Source: Ruminococcaceae bacterium UBA1405 (GTDB taxonomy: Bacteria; Bacillota; Clostridia; Oscillospirales; Ruminococcaceae). Taken from it: a stretch of DNA of 64,000 nucleotides. The stretch lies in contig DBQB01000024.1 of assembly GCA_002305685.1 (NCBI GenBank), positions 102,249 through 166,248 on the forward strand. Direction: 5' to 3'. The translations under genes were made by a program, and so were the position numbers. The notes under the pieces are model-generated. The model had not been told where the DNA came from, did not search any database, and was given only the letters and a program-made list of their open reading frames with translations. Of this stretch, positions 8,460 through 16,719 are shown one piece after another (within the stretch, counting starts at the first letter, position 1; the number at the start of each line of letters is the position of its first letter).

Positions 8460-9872
8460 TTACGGCTGGGCGCAAAGCTCGATGATGGCCTGGGTAAAGA
8501 TTTTTGCACTGAGCAGCAGCTGAGAAATTTCTGCAAATTCATCCACGCCATGCATATGGTTGTCCACCCCAATTTTGGAACATCCAAACGCCACGCCGTT
8601 TTTCAGATGATGCACATAGGTTCCCCCACCGATGGCAATGCAGCGCCCTGGCTCGCCGGTATACTGTTGGTAGCACCGCAGCAGCGCCTGGATAAATGGA
8701 GAGTCCTCCGGCACATGGTGGGCGGGATTCATGGGCGTATCCTCCATCTGGATCGAAGCCTTGGCAAAGCGCGCCAGCAGCACATCCCGCAGCGTGTTAT
8801 CGGTAGCGCACAGCGAGGCGCGGCAATCGTACACCCCCTTCAGCGAGGTCAGATCGTAATGCAGCATATTTAAGCTGATGGTCAGCTTGCCAGAAAAGTC
8901 TTCCATAGCCACTCCGGCGTTCTCGCCATAGTAATCCCCATGGGGGAACATTTGGTGAATGGCCTGAATCCGCTCAAGCCCCTCACAGGGAGCGAAGGGC
9001 ATACAAGAAAGCAGCTCCAGCAGCGCAGTCAAAGCGTTGTTGGCGTTTTCCGGCATGGCGGCATGGCCCGACGTACCCACGGCGGTGACCACCGTCTTTG
9101 CATCCTGCTCCAGCACCTGAAACGCGACCCCGGTATCCATCGTCACTGCATCGGTGTATTCCCGCGTTTCCTCCGCAGAGATTCCCTCCAGCACCGCCTT
9201 GGCCGTGCCGGGAACGACGTTCACCTTGACCCCGCACTCCACCGAACAGATCCGCGGCAGAGTCTCCCCAGCGGAAAACTCGGCCGTAAAGGGGCTGTGC
9301 AGACTTCCCTTTTCGGTGTTGATCACCGGAAAATCCGCGTCCGGCGAGAAGGTCATGGGCGCCTCAGGCTCCTGGGCGTAATAATGACGGATGTCGGAAC
9401 TGCCACACTCCTCATCACACCCCAAAATCAGCCGGCAGTTGCCGGAGAGGGGGATTCCCAGATCCTTCACCGCCTTCATGGCAAACAGAGCGCAGATGGC
9501 CGGACCTTTGTCATCGGCGGTGCCCCGGCCATAGATGCGATCGCCCACCACCAGCGGCGCAAAGGGCTCGGTGACGGTCCATCCCTCCCCGGCGGGCACC
9601 ACATCCAGATGGGCCAGAATATCCAGCCGCGAGGCTTTGTCGCAAAGATCCACGGCTCCTACATAGTTGTCATAATTTTTTACCGGAAATCCCAGCTCCT
9701 GCGCCAGTTTGAGCGCCTCGCCAAGCGCGGCGGCGGGACCCTCTCCGTAAGGCTTCCCGGGCATCGGGCTCCCTTTTTCGCTGGGAATCCGGCAAAGGCG
9801 AACGATGGCGTCCAACATCTGTTGCCGGTGCTCAGCGGAGTGAAAATACGCTTCAATCTGTTGTTGGTACAT
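8460..9872 (-). CDS. M20 dipeptidase, PepV/Sapep family
   Basis: A 470-residue zinc peptidase. LDILAHLDVVPAGEGW holds the first metal His and Asp, GRGTADDKGP the bridging Asp, GCDEECGSSD the catalytic Glu pair, and a late YVHHLKNGVAFG and NHMHGVDE segment the last His. The length and lid domain match PepV-type dipeptidases, which split a wide range of dipeptides in the cytosol. GGGAGG precedes the ATG. First gene of a leftward pair with the phosphodiesterase, from its own promoter at 9964-9992. Confidence 0.9.
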   Translation of the reverse strand: MYQQQIEAYFHSAEHRQQMLDAIVRLCRIPSEKGSPMPGKPYGEGPAAALGEALKLAQELGFPVKNYDNYVGAVDLCDKASRLDILAHLDVVPAGEGWTVTEPFAPLVVGDRIYGRGTADDKGPAICALFAMKAVKDLGIPLSGNCRLILGCDEECGSSDIRHYYAQEPEAPMTFSPDADFPVINTEKGSLHSPFTAEFSAGETLPRICSVECGVKVNVVPGTAKAVLEGISAEETREYTDAVTMDTGVAFQVLEQDAKTVVTAVGTSGHAAMPENANNALTALLELLSCMPFAPCEGLERIQAIHQMFPHGDYYGENAGVAMEDFSGKLTISLNMLHYDLTSLKGVYDCRASLCATDNTLRDVLLARFAKASIQMEDTPMNPAHHVPEDSPFIQALLRCYQQYTGEPGRCIAIGGGTYVHHLKNGVAFGCSKIGVDNHMHGVDEFAEISQLLLSAKIFTQAIIELCAQP

Positions 9873-9963
9873 ATATTTTCCTCCCAAAATCTGCGGCAGA
9901 AGCTTTCTGCCGGTGGATGGTAAGGCGATGAAAATTCTCACGGCGCATATGCCTTACGAGAGC

Positions 9964-9992
9964 AGTATACTCTCCCGTGCAAAAGCTGTCAA
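9964..9992 (-). promoter_or_regulatory. sigma-A promoter of the pepV-like gene
   Basis: On the minus strand TTGACA (9987-9992), 17-base spacer, TATACT (9964-9969), about 90 bases upstream of the dipeptidase start. Confidence 0.8.
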
Positions 9993-10012
9993 ATTTCCCA
10001 TCGCCTTGGGCT

Positions 10013-10053
10013 ACAAAAAAGGACCTGCAACAAAATTTTTGTCGCAGGCCCTT
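10013..10053 (-). terminator. terminator of the corC operon
   Basis: GGGCCTGCGACAAAAATTTTGTTGCAGGTCC folds into a near-perfect stem on the minus strand (shown here as one hairpin, arms 10021-10033 and 10036-10050) followed by TTTTTTG. It ends the transcript of the gene stopping at 10099. Confidence 0.75.
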
Positions 10054-10098
10054 CCCTTTTCTGTTTATTTTTTATTCCCTGACCGGATCAGGACAGCA

Positions 10099-11376
10099 TC
10101 AGGCGTCCTGTTCTACCGGTTCCGTCTGTGGAATTTTCTCCACCAACAGCCGCAGGACCCTTTGATCCTCCATCAGCAACACCGTCACCTTCAAATTTTC
10201 ATACTCGAAGGATTCCCCGGCCTCCGGAATGTGTCCCAACATTTCCAGCGACCAGCCGCCGACCGTCGTATAATCCGATTCCAGATTTTTGCAGCTGACA
10301 TCCAACAGATCAAACATATCCTCAATGTTCATGTCGCCGCAAACCTCATAAGTGTTTTCATCCTTGCGCTGATAGCTGTTTTCCACCTGGTCGCTTTCGT
10401 CCCAGATTTCACCCACCAGCTCCTCCAAAATATCCTCCATCGTGACAATACCCATAGTACCACCGTAATCATCGGTCACCACTGCCATATGGGTTTTAGA
10501 GCGCTTGAATTCGTTGAGCATAGCGGAAATTTTCATCGTCTTATGAACAAACGGGCATTCATGCAGCAGATCCTGAATCACAATTTCCTTGCCCGCAGCC
10601 AACTGGGTCAGATATTCCCGGACGTAGATCACACCGACAATGTTGTCGATGGTTTTATCGTAAGCCGGGATACGGGAAAACCGGCCTTCCATCACTACCT
10701 TGGTGATCTCATCAATGGGATCGTGGATGGAGACCGCCGTCAAATCCACACGAGGGGTGATAATCTCCTGAGCTGTAATCTCATCAAAGTCCAGCGCGCT
10801 CTGTACCAGGTCGCTCTCCTGCTCCTCCAGCACGCCTTCCTCCTCAATGGTTTCAATGATGTATTTCAGCTCATTTTCCGTCACATACGGCTGTGCAGCC
10901 TGATTTTTATTGCTGAGGGTCAAACGTTTGATGGCCAAAAACACCATAACCACCGGTTTAAAAATCTTCATCATATAATAAATAAGCCCGGTGAAGCGCA
11001 GGGCCAACTGTTCGCTGTGTTCCTTGGCATAGCTCTTGGGCAGAATCTCACCAAAAATCAGCACCAAAATCGTAATCACCACCGTGGAGATGACCGGTCC
11101 ATAGGTGGAGCCAAACATCATGCTGGCCATTACCGTACCCAACGAGGAGGTGGCAATGTTGACAATGTTGTTTCCTACCAGAACGGTTGTCAGAAAGTGG
11201 TCATAATCTTCCGAAATTTTTAAGGTGCGGGCTGCCTTGGCGTTGCCTTCTTCGATCAGATTTTTCAGCCGCATGGGATTGACGGTGGAAAAAGCCGTCT
11301 CGGAAGCGGAACAAAACGCAGAACCAATCAGCAAAAGAACCAGAAAAACATACTGCATCATACTGGGTGTGTCCAA
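10099..11376 (-). CDS. CorC/HlyC (CNNM-type) membrane protein with CBS pair
   Basis: About 425 residues. The N-terminal ~150 residues are a DUF21/CNNM transmembrane domain (FLVLLLIGSAFCSASETAFSTVNP, then TVVITILVLIFGEILPKSYA). Next comes a CBS pair (ITPRVDLTAVSI, IVGVIYVREYL, HMAVVTDDYGGTMGIVTMEDILEELVGEI) and a C-terminal CorC_HlyC domain (DYTTVGGWSLEMLG). Relatives are implicated in Mg2+/Co2+ export or tolerance. The proposed TTG start at 11376 is preceded by TTAGGAG 11 bases away; no ATG upstream is well placed, so the start is less certain. Probably last gene of a Gfo-GNAT-corC operon. Confidence 0.85.
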   Translation of the reverse strand: MDTPSMMQYVFLVLLLIGSAFCSASETAFSTVNPMRLKNLIEEGNAKAARTLKISEDYDHFLTTVLVGNNIVNIATSSLGTVMASMMFGSTYGPVISTVVITILVLIFGEILPKSYAKEHSEQLALRFTGLIYYMMKIFKPVVMVFLAIKRLTLSNKNQAAQPYVTENELKYIIETIEEEGVLEEQESDLVQSALDFDEITAQEIITPRVDLTAVSIHDPIDEITKVVMEGRFSRIPAYDKTIDNIVGVIYVREYLTQLAAGKEIVIQDLLHECPFVHKTMKISAMLNEFKRSKTHMAVVTDDYGGTMGIVTMEDILEELVGEIWDESDQVENSYQRKDENTYEVCGDMNIEDMFDLLDVSCKNLESDYTTVGGWSLEMLGHIPEAGESFEYENLKVTVLLMEDQRVLRLLVEKIPQTEPVEQDA

Positions 11377-11433
11377 AAGAAAATCAACTCCTAATGTCAA
11401 AATCAATTCATTTACATGGTGTGGCGGCAATCT

Positions 11434-11997
11434 TCATCTGTTTTTTACAGGCGTACCCTGAGAAAAGGTTTTGCTCAGATACAAAACCAGATTGTCATCC
11501 AAAGGATAACCTTGATAAGGTTGGGCCGGCGATTCAGCATACCAGGCGCCGCTGTCATGGGGCAGATAACCGCGCCGGACATAGATTCTCTGAGCGCTGC
11601 CGTACCCGCTGTGCAGCCCTACCGCCAGATAGACGGTATCGGCATAGGTAAAAGCAATCCCCTCCGCCACATCCAACAGCAGATTGCCAATTCCTCGGCG
11701 GCGGAATCTTTCCAGCACCGCCAGATCCACAATTTCACAAAATCCCTTTCCGGCAAAAGGGCCTTCCTGGGCGTCGGGATAAACGCTTCCGTACCCTGCG
11801 GGCTCGCCATCATACACCGCAACCAGCGTAACAGCCCTGCCCTCCCGATGATCCGAAAGCCGCCGGAGTAGCTTTTCAGGGGTAGCGTGCCATCCCTGCG
11901 CCCGTTCCTGCCTGGCGAAAAAATCCGGATCCGACCCACATATGCTGCGCACCACAACGTGCGCGTCCCGATGGAAAACATCCTCCCGCCGCTGCAT
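11434..11997 (-). CDS. GNAT-family N-acetyltransferase
   Basis: 187 residues. The acetyl-CoA binding motif A is visible as VDLAVLERFRRRGIGNLLLDVAE near residue 105, preceded by AVYDGEPAGYGSVY (beta4 region) and followed by YGSAQRIYVRRGYLPHDSG, the usual C-terminal GNAT strand. Substrate cannot be read from sequence. The ATG at 11997 has GGAGG eight bases upstream; the longer frame to 12276 only overlaps the preceding gene. Lies 52 bases after the Gfo/Idh/MocA gene. Confidence 0.85.
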   Translation of the reverse strand: MQRREDVFHRDAHVVVRSICGSDPDFFARQERAQGWHATPEKLLRRLSDHREGRAVTLVAVYDGEPAGYGSVYPDAQEGPFAGKGFCEIVDLAVLERFRRRGIGNLLLDVAEGIAFTYADTVYLAVGLHSGYGSAQRIYVRRGYLPHDSGAWYAESPAQPYQGYPLDDNLVLYLSKTFSQGTPVKNR

Positions 11998-12049
11998 CCT
12001 GTCCGCCTCCGTCTTGTTTTCGCTGATATTGTTGCCGTTATCAGAAATC

Positions 12050-13138
12050 TTATGCCCAGGCCTGTTTTTCCGCCTGCACCTTCTCGCCGCTCTCCAGGGC
12101 TTTGCCCATGCAGATGGCCAGATAGGTATCCTGCAACGCCTCCTGAAGTGGATAAACCGGTTCGGCCTCTCCCAATACATACCGTCCCATATTTTCCATG
12201 CAGTAGGCGACGGCAATCTCGTCGTCCCCCAGCCGCGCCGGCATAAAGGGATTGCGGTACAGCTCATATTCCCCAAGCATCACGCTGCGGTTGCAGAATC
12301 CGTCAATATCGTAGCGCACTCCGTGATCCATCCGGGTCAGTTCGCCGCTGGCGGGTACCCCCGAAGCGGACAGCCAGTAGACCTGGTCATCCACAATCTC
12401 TCCCCGGTCTCCCAACACCTGAATCCGGTTGTGACGGATGAAGGAGCGGTACTGTTCGCTGGAGAAATCGTAGATACCGGTTTTACCGCCTGCGAAGGAG
12501 AAGACGCACAGATCCCGTTTGACCGATTCCACCGTGCGCTGCTGCGGTTCGATGTCCCCATCCCGGGTGCAGGTCTTGGTAACGGGGATCAAAAAGCGGC
12601 GGGCGCTGACCTCACAGCTTTCAAATCCGGTACCAAGAAAGCGGCGGATCAGATTGATGCCGTGATAGCCATGGCAGACCGACTGTTCCACAAAGGAAAC
12701 ATCCCCCAACAGCCCCATCTCCACCGCTTTGAGCTGAGCGGCAATCATCGGCCGGGCAAAATACTGCTCTGCCACCTGGATTTTGGCGTGATACTGCCGG
12801 GCAGTATTCCAAAGCTTTGTCAGCTCCTCCACCGACCAGGCCGGAGGCGTCTCACAGAGGACCGGGACCCCCGCCTTCATCAGCAAATCCAAATACTGGG
12901 GGGTGACGGTTCTGGGCAGGGAAACCACCACAAATGCAGGGGAGGTTTGCAGCAACTCATCCAGCTGGACAAAGGTTTTCACGCCAAACTGCTGCGCAAA
13001 CTGCTGTGCCTTTTCCACAGAACGCAGCAGCACGCCGGTAACCTCAAACCGCTCCGGCATCTGCCGGGCAACCGAGAGATAAAACTGGCTGCGCCAACCG
13101 GCGCCGATCACTGCAAAACGTATTTTTTCTCCGTTCAC
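12050..13138 (-). CDS. Gfo/Idh/MocA-family oxidoreductase
   Basis: 362 residues. The Rossmann motif FAVIGAGWRSQFY is at the N-terminus, followed by VVVSLPRTVTPQYLDLLMKAGVPVLCETPPAWS, the region that in this family carries EKP; here the lysine position reads ETPP, so the usual catalytic Lys of the EKP motif is absent. The C-terminal half is the beta-sheet substrate domain. The GTG at 13138 has AAGGATGGAG upstream and places the Rossmann motif at the correct distance. First gene of the leftward operon with a GNAT and corC. The altered EKP suggests a changed or non-dehydrogenase role. Confidence 0.85.
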   Translation of the reverse strand: MNGEKIRFAVIGAGWRSQFYLSVARQMPERFEVTGVLLRSVEKAQQFAQQFGVKTFVQLDELLQTSPAFVVVSLPRTVTPQYLDLLMKAGVPVLCETPPAWSVEELTKLWNTARQYHAKIQVAEQYFARPMIAAQLKAVEMGLLGDVSFVEQSVCHGYHGINLIRRFLGTGFESCEVSARRFLIPVTKTCTRDGDIEPQQRTVESVKRDLCVFSFAGGKTGIYDFSSEQYRSFIRHNRIQVLGDRGEIVDDQVYWLSASGVPASGELTRMDHGVRYDIDGFCNRSVMLGEYELYRNPFMPARLGDDEIAVAYCMENMGRYVLGEAEPVYPLQEALQDTYLAICMGKALESGEKVQAEKQAWA

Positions 13139-13498
13139 CGCACTCCATCCTTTCTTACATCCGTCCGTTTTTTTTGGCATCGGCTTCTGTTCGGTCTATG
13201 AAATACAGTATACCATACTTTTCCTCGCCACACACATCTTGCCGTTGCCTGTTTGGGCTTGTAATCGGTGAAAAAACGTCGGTTTTTTCATTTATGTCCC
13301 CAATGTTTCCGGTTTCGCCTATCTTTGTTACTTTTGTGGATTTCGGTTGAGGATTTGCGATTTCTTTGCTATAATAGTGGCATTACGGCGCTGAAGCTCC
13401 TTATGTTGTACATAAAGGCTCCGGCAGTCTGCATCGAACTGTTTTTGCCTCCGTCCCCGTTTGGCGGAGCAGAAGCAACACAGGAGGATACACAAAAA
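13139..13498. other. divergent control region between Gfo and proB
   Basis: No gene in these 360 bases. It contains a 9-bp inverted repeat TGAAAAAAC/GTTTTTTCA (about 13268-13290), the proB promoter, and a ~120-nt proB leader with two hairpins: CCTTATGT/ACATAAAGG (about 13399-13417) and CTCCG/CGGAG (about 13449-13469). No T-box or known riboswitch motif was recognised. Confidence 0.45.
13347..13375 (+). promoter_or_regulatory. sigma-A promoter of proBA
   Basis: TTGAGG (13347-13352), 17-base spacer and a perfect TATAAT (13370-13375), upstream of the proB leader. Confidence 0.75.
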
Positions 13499-14308
13499 AT
13501 GAACTGTTTTCAAAACGCCACACGCGTTGTCATCAAGGTAGGAAGCTCCACCCTGACCCACAATTCCGGCCATATCAACATCCGGCGTCTGGAGCAGCTG
13601 GTGAAGGTGCTCTCGGATATTCAAAATGCCGGGAAAGAGATCATCCTGGTCTCCTCCGGCGCCATCGCGGTAGGCATGGGCAAACTGCATATGCGGGAGC
13701 GGCCGCAGGACATGGCCGCCAAACAGGCAACCGCTGCGGTAGGGCAATGTGAACTGATGTATTTATACGATAAGATGTTCTCAGAATATAACCATACCAT
13801 AGCCCAGGTACTGATGACCCGCGATGTGGTTGATTCCCAAGAACGCCGCTGCCGGGTTGTCAACACCTTCGAGCAGCTGATGAAACTGGGCACCATTCCC
13901 ATCGTCAACGAGAACGACACCGTATCGGTGGAGGAGATTGAGTTCGGCGACAACGATACCCTTTCCGCCATCGTGGCACAGCTGACCCACGCCGATGTGT
14001 TGGTGCTCATGAGTGATATCGACGGCCTTTACACAGGAAACCCCCGCACCGATCCCAACGCCAAACTCATCCCCTATGTGGAGCGGATCACCCCGGAGAT
14101 TGAGGCAATCGCCGGCGGAGCGGGCAGCAACCGGGGAACCGGAGGAATGATTACAAAAATCCATGCGGCGCAAATCGCCGGCGCCGCCGGAATCGATATG
14201 GCCATCATCAACGGGGAAAATCCCAATCTCCTTTACAGCCTGTTTGACGGGGAAACGGTAGGCACCCATTTTGCCTGCGCCCCTTCCTCAGAAACGGCCC
14301 GGGAATAA
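13499..14308 (+). CDS. proB: glutamate 5-kinase, short form without PUA domain
   Basis: 269 residues. Amino-acid-kinase fold with VVIKVGSSTLT at the N-terminus, LVSSGAIAVGM near 55, PIVNENDTVSVEEIEFGDNDTLSA near 140, LMSDIDGLYTGNPRTDPNA near 180 and GTGGMITKIHAAQIA near 220. It phosphorylates glutamate as the first step of proline synthesis. It ends after the kinase domain; the C-terminal PUA domain of E. coli ProB is missing, as in several Firmicutes. AGGAGG precedes the ATG. The longer frame upstream covers the promoter and leader and is not coding. Confidence 0.95.
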   Translation: MNCFQNATRVVIKVGSSTLTHNSGHINIRRLEQLVKVLSDIQNAGKEIILVSSGAIAVGMGKLHMRERPQDMAAKQATAAVGQCELMYLYDKMFSEYNHTIAQVLMTRDVVDSQERRCRVVNTFEQLMKLGTIPIVNENDTVSVEEIEFGDNDTLSAIVAQLTHADVLVLMSDIDGLYTGNPRTDPNAKLIPYVERITPEIEAIAGGAGSNRGTGGMITKIHAAQIAGAAGIDMAIINGENPNLLYSLFDGETVGTHFACAPSSETARE

Positions 14309-14331
14309 TCCATAGGAAAAGAGGAAAATCA

Positions 14332-15579
14332 ATGACCACCCTACAACAAATGGGCCAGCGCGCCAAAAAAGCGGCACAGATTCTCAGCTGCGCCTCCACC
14401 AAAGAGAAAAACCAAGCTCTGCTGACCATCGCAGACTATCTAGTCAGAGAAAAGGAAGCCGTCTTATCTGCCAACCGCCAGGATGTGGCCCTCAGCCAGC
14501 AAAACGGTGTTTCCCCCGCTATGGTAGACCGGCTGCGGCTCACCGAAGCCCGCATAGATGCCATCGCGGATGCCGTGCGGGAGGTGGTAGCCCTTCCCGA
14601 TCCGGTGGGGGTAGTGCTGGGAGGCAGTACTCGTCCCAACGGACTGTCCATCACCAAAATTTCGGTTCCCATGGGGGTGGTGGGCATGATTTTTGAAGCC
14701 CGGCCCAATGTAGCGGTGGATGCCGCTGTTTTGTGCCTGAAATCTTCCAACGCCTGTATCCTCCGGGGCGGGAAGGAGGCCATCCACTCCTGCACAGCTC
14801 TGACCAACGTCATGCGCCAGGCGCTGGAAATGGTTGGGCTTCCCTGCGACTGTATTCAGCTGGTAGAAGATACCTCCCGCGCCAGTGCGGTGGAGATGAT
14901 GAAATTAAACGATTATCTGGACCTGCTGGTTCCCCGGGGAGGCGCGGGACTGATCCGCTCGGTGGTGGAAAACGCCACCGTACCGGTGATTGAAACCGGT
15001 ACCGGCAACTGCCACGTCTACGTGGACGCCAGCGCACCGCTGGAGATGGCTGTGAAGATTGTGGACAACGCCAAAACCTCCCGCCCGTCGGTGTGCAACG
15101 CCATTGAAAATGTCTTGGTACACCGGGAGATTGCACCCATCTTTCTGCCGGCCATGAAAAAGGCGCTGGATGCCCATCATGTGCAACTGCGGGGTTGTCC
15201 TGAAACCATAGCGATTCTGGGGGACTCTGTGGTTCCTGCCTGCGACGCCGACTATAATACCGAGTTTTTGGACTATATTCTGGCTGTGAAGGTGGTAGGT
15301 TCCTTGGAGGAAGCCATCGACCATATCAATGCCCACGGCACCCATCACAGCGAATGCATTGTCACCTCCAACTATCAAAACAGCGAAAAATTTACAGCGC
15401 TGGTGGATGCCGCCGCCGTATACGTCAACGCTTCCACCCGTTTTACCGACGGCGGAGAGTTTGGCTTGGGGGCGGAGATCGGTATCTCCACCCAAAAGCT
15501 CCATGCCCGGGGACCGATGGGACTGTCCCATCTGACCACCTATAAATACATTCTTCGGGGCAACGGACAGATTCGATAA
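14332..15579 (+). CDS. proA: glutamate-5-semialdehyde dehydrogenase
   Basis: 415 residues, the usual ProA length. Contains VPMGVVGMIFEARPNVAVDAA near 105, GGKEAIHS near 145, VPRGGAGLI, ETGTGNCHVYVDASA and the nucleophile region AKTSRPSVCNAIENVL near 250. It reduces gamma-glutamyl phosphate to glutamate-5-semialdehyde with NADPH. It starts 23 bases after proB with a GAGG site, so the two are co-transcribed and probably form the usual kinase-dehydrogenase pair. Confidence 0.97.
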   Translation: MTTLQQMGQRAKKAAQILSCASTKEKNQALLTIADYLVREKEAVLSANRQDVALSQQNGVSPAMVDRLRLTEARIDAIADAVREVVALPDPVGVVLGGSTRPNGLSITKISVPMGVVGMIFEARPNVAVDAAVLCLKSSNACILRGGKEAIHSCTALTNVMRQALEMVGLPCDCIQLVEDTSRASAVEMMKLNDYLDLLVPRGGAGLIRSVVENATVPVIETGTGNCHVYVDASAPLEMAVKIVDNAKTSRPSVCNAIENVLVHREIAPIFLPAMKKALDAHHVQLRGCPETIAILGDSVVPACDADYNTEFLDYILAVKVVGSLEEAIDHINAHGTHHSECIVTSNYQNSEKFTALVDAAAVYVNASTRFTDGGEFGLGAEIGISTQKLHARGPMGLSHLTTYKYILRGNGQIR

Positions 15580-15622
15580 CCGGCATTTCATTTCACGATA
15601 GGAAAGGCGGTATACCAAATCT

Positions 15623-16342
15623 ATGGCAAAACTGAACAGACAGCGCTTGGCCGCCCCCGTAGGGGCTGTCATTCTGATTTTGGCGCTTATCGGGGCTGGT
15701 TTTCTGTGCGTGAGCGCATGGAACGCCATCGGCAACCTGCTGAGCAACAACAGCAAAAAGACAGAGCTGGAAAAGGTCCTTCTTCCGGTACTGATGTTTG
15801 ACCCCGCTCCCTTTGACTCAGCAGAAACGGCAGACCCTACCATGCTTTTACAGTCCTCCATCTGGGCGGCGGTACTCTCGGACACCAGCGGAAAATATAA
15901 CGTGGAGCTGGGGGAATCCCTCTCCATCCCGGAAACCGACGTGGATGCAGCTGCGGCAAGATTGTTTGGACCCAATGTCACCCTTACCCATAAGACATTT
16001 GGAGAACTGGAACAGAATTACTATTACAACGAATCCACCCACACCTATTTTGTTCCCATCTATACGGAAATTGGCTACTATATTCCTCGGGTCGTGGAGA
16101 TTGAAAAGAAGGAGGGGGACCTCTATTCCCTTACGGTGGGTTACGTGGATCCCCATGGCGGTATTCTGGTATCCCTTGATGCCCACGAAAAAGAGCCGGA
16201 CAAATATATGATATACGATGTACAGTATAATCGAGAAAAGGATCTATACTATATCACCGCACTGCGGGATATCGAGAGAACGGCTGATTTCTTTTCCTCT
16301 ATCGCTTCCGCATCCTCCGCTGCGTCTTCCATGGCATCCTAA
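15623..16342 (+). CDS. membrane-anchored protein of unknown function
   Basis: 239 residues, not recognised. One N-terminal transmembrane helix (residues ~11-36, AAPVGAVILILALIGAGFLCV) is followed by an extracytoplasmic acidic region of about 200 residues with many Tyr and a Ser/Ala-rich tail. No lipobox or sorting motif. It begins 43 bases after proA with GGAAAGGCGG upstream and ends at a terminator, so it is likely the third gene of the pro transcript, though nothing ties it to proline metabolism. Confidence 0.7.
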   Translation: MAKLNRQRLAAPVGAVILILALIGAGFLCVSAWNAIGNLLSNNSKKTELEKVLLPVLMFDPAPFDSAETADPTMLLQSSIWAAVLSDTSGKYNVELGESLSIPETDVDAAAARLFGPNVTLTHKTFGELEQNYYYNESTHTYFVPIYTEIGYYIPRVVEIEKKEGDLYSLTVGYVDPHGGILVSLDAHEKEPDKYMIYDVQYNREKDLYYITALRDIERTADFFSSIASASSAASSMAS

Positions 16343-16379
16343 TATCCTTTTTTGCAACAAATGCACATTCCACAAATTT

Positions 16380-16440
16380 TGAAACCGGGGAAATCAAAAC
16401 AAAAAATTAGTTTTGGTTTCCCCGGTTTTTTATCTTTTTA
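16380..16440 (+). terminator. terminator after the proBA transcript
   Basis: Stem AAACCGGGGAAATCAAAAC with GTTTTGGTTTCCCCGGTTT around an A/T-rich loop, followed by TTTTTATCTTTTT. Confidence 0.88.
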
Positions 16441-16719
16441 GGGCAATTTTGTCTCCAATTTTTATTATAATCATGCAACAAAATATCGTTTTTATGCATA
16501 TTTCCGCCAGATTTTAGTTTACAGCGACCCGGGGAAATCATGTGCTTAGGCATAATTTACAAACTTACATCCAAATTCTTAGGCGAGATTTCTGTCACAT
16601 TTACCAAAAAAACACTTGAGATTCGGGGAATTTTGATATATTATCTATGATGTAGAGTGTTGCTCTTAGTGTATTGGTGCCCGAGACCTACTAAAACGAA
16701 GAAAGAAGGTATATCAAGT
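16441..16719. other. hppA upstream region
   Basis: About 280 AT-rich bases without a gene. They hold the hppA promoter and two direct copies of CTTAGGC at 16545-16551 and 16578-16584, exactly 33 bp (three helical turns) apart and ending 32 bp before the -35 box. A regulator site is possible; no known operator was recognised. Confidence 0.4.
16616..16644 (+). promoter_or_regulatory. sigma-A promoter of the pyrophosphatase gene
   Basis: TTGAGA (16616-16621), 17-base spacer and TATTAT (16639-16644), giving a leader of about 70 nt before the ATG. Confidence 0.65.

Noticed and set aside
13376..13498. A T-box or riboswitch in the proB leader
   Set aside because: No T-box sequence (AGGGTGGNACCGCG) or specifier arrangement, and no terminator follows the hairpins.
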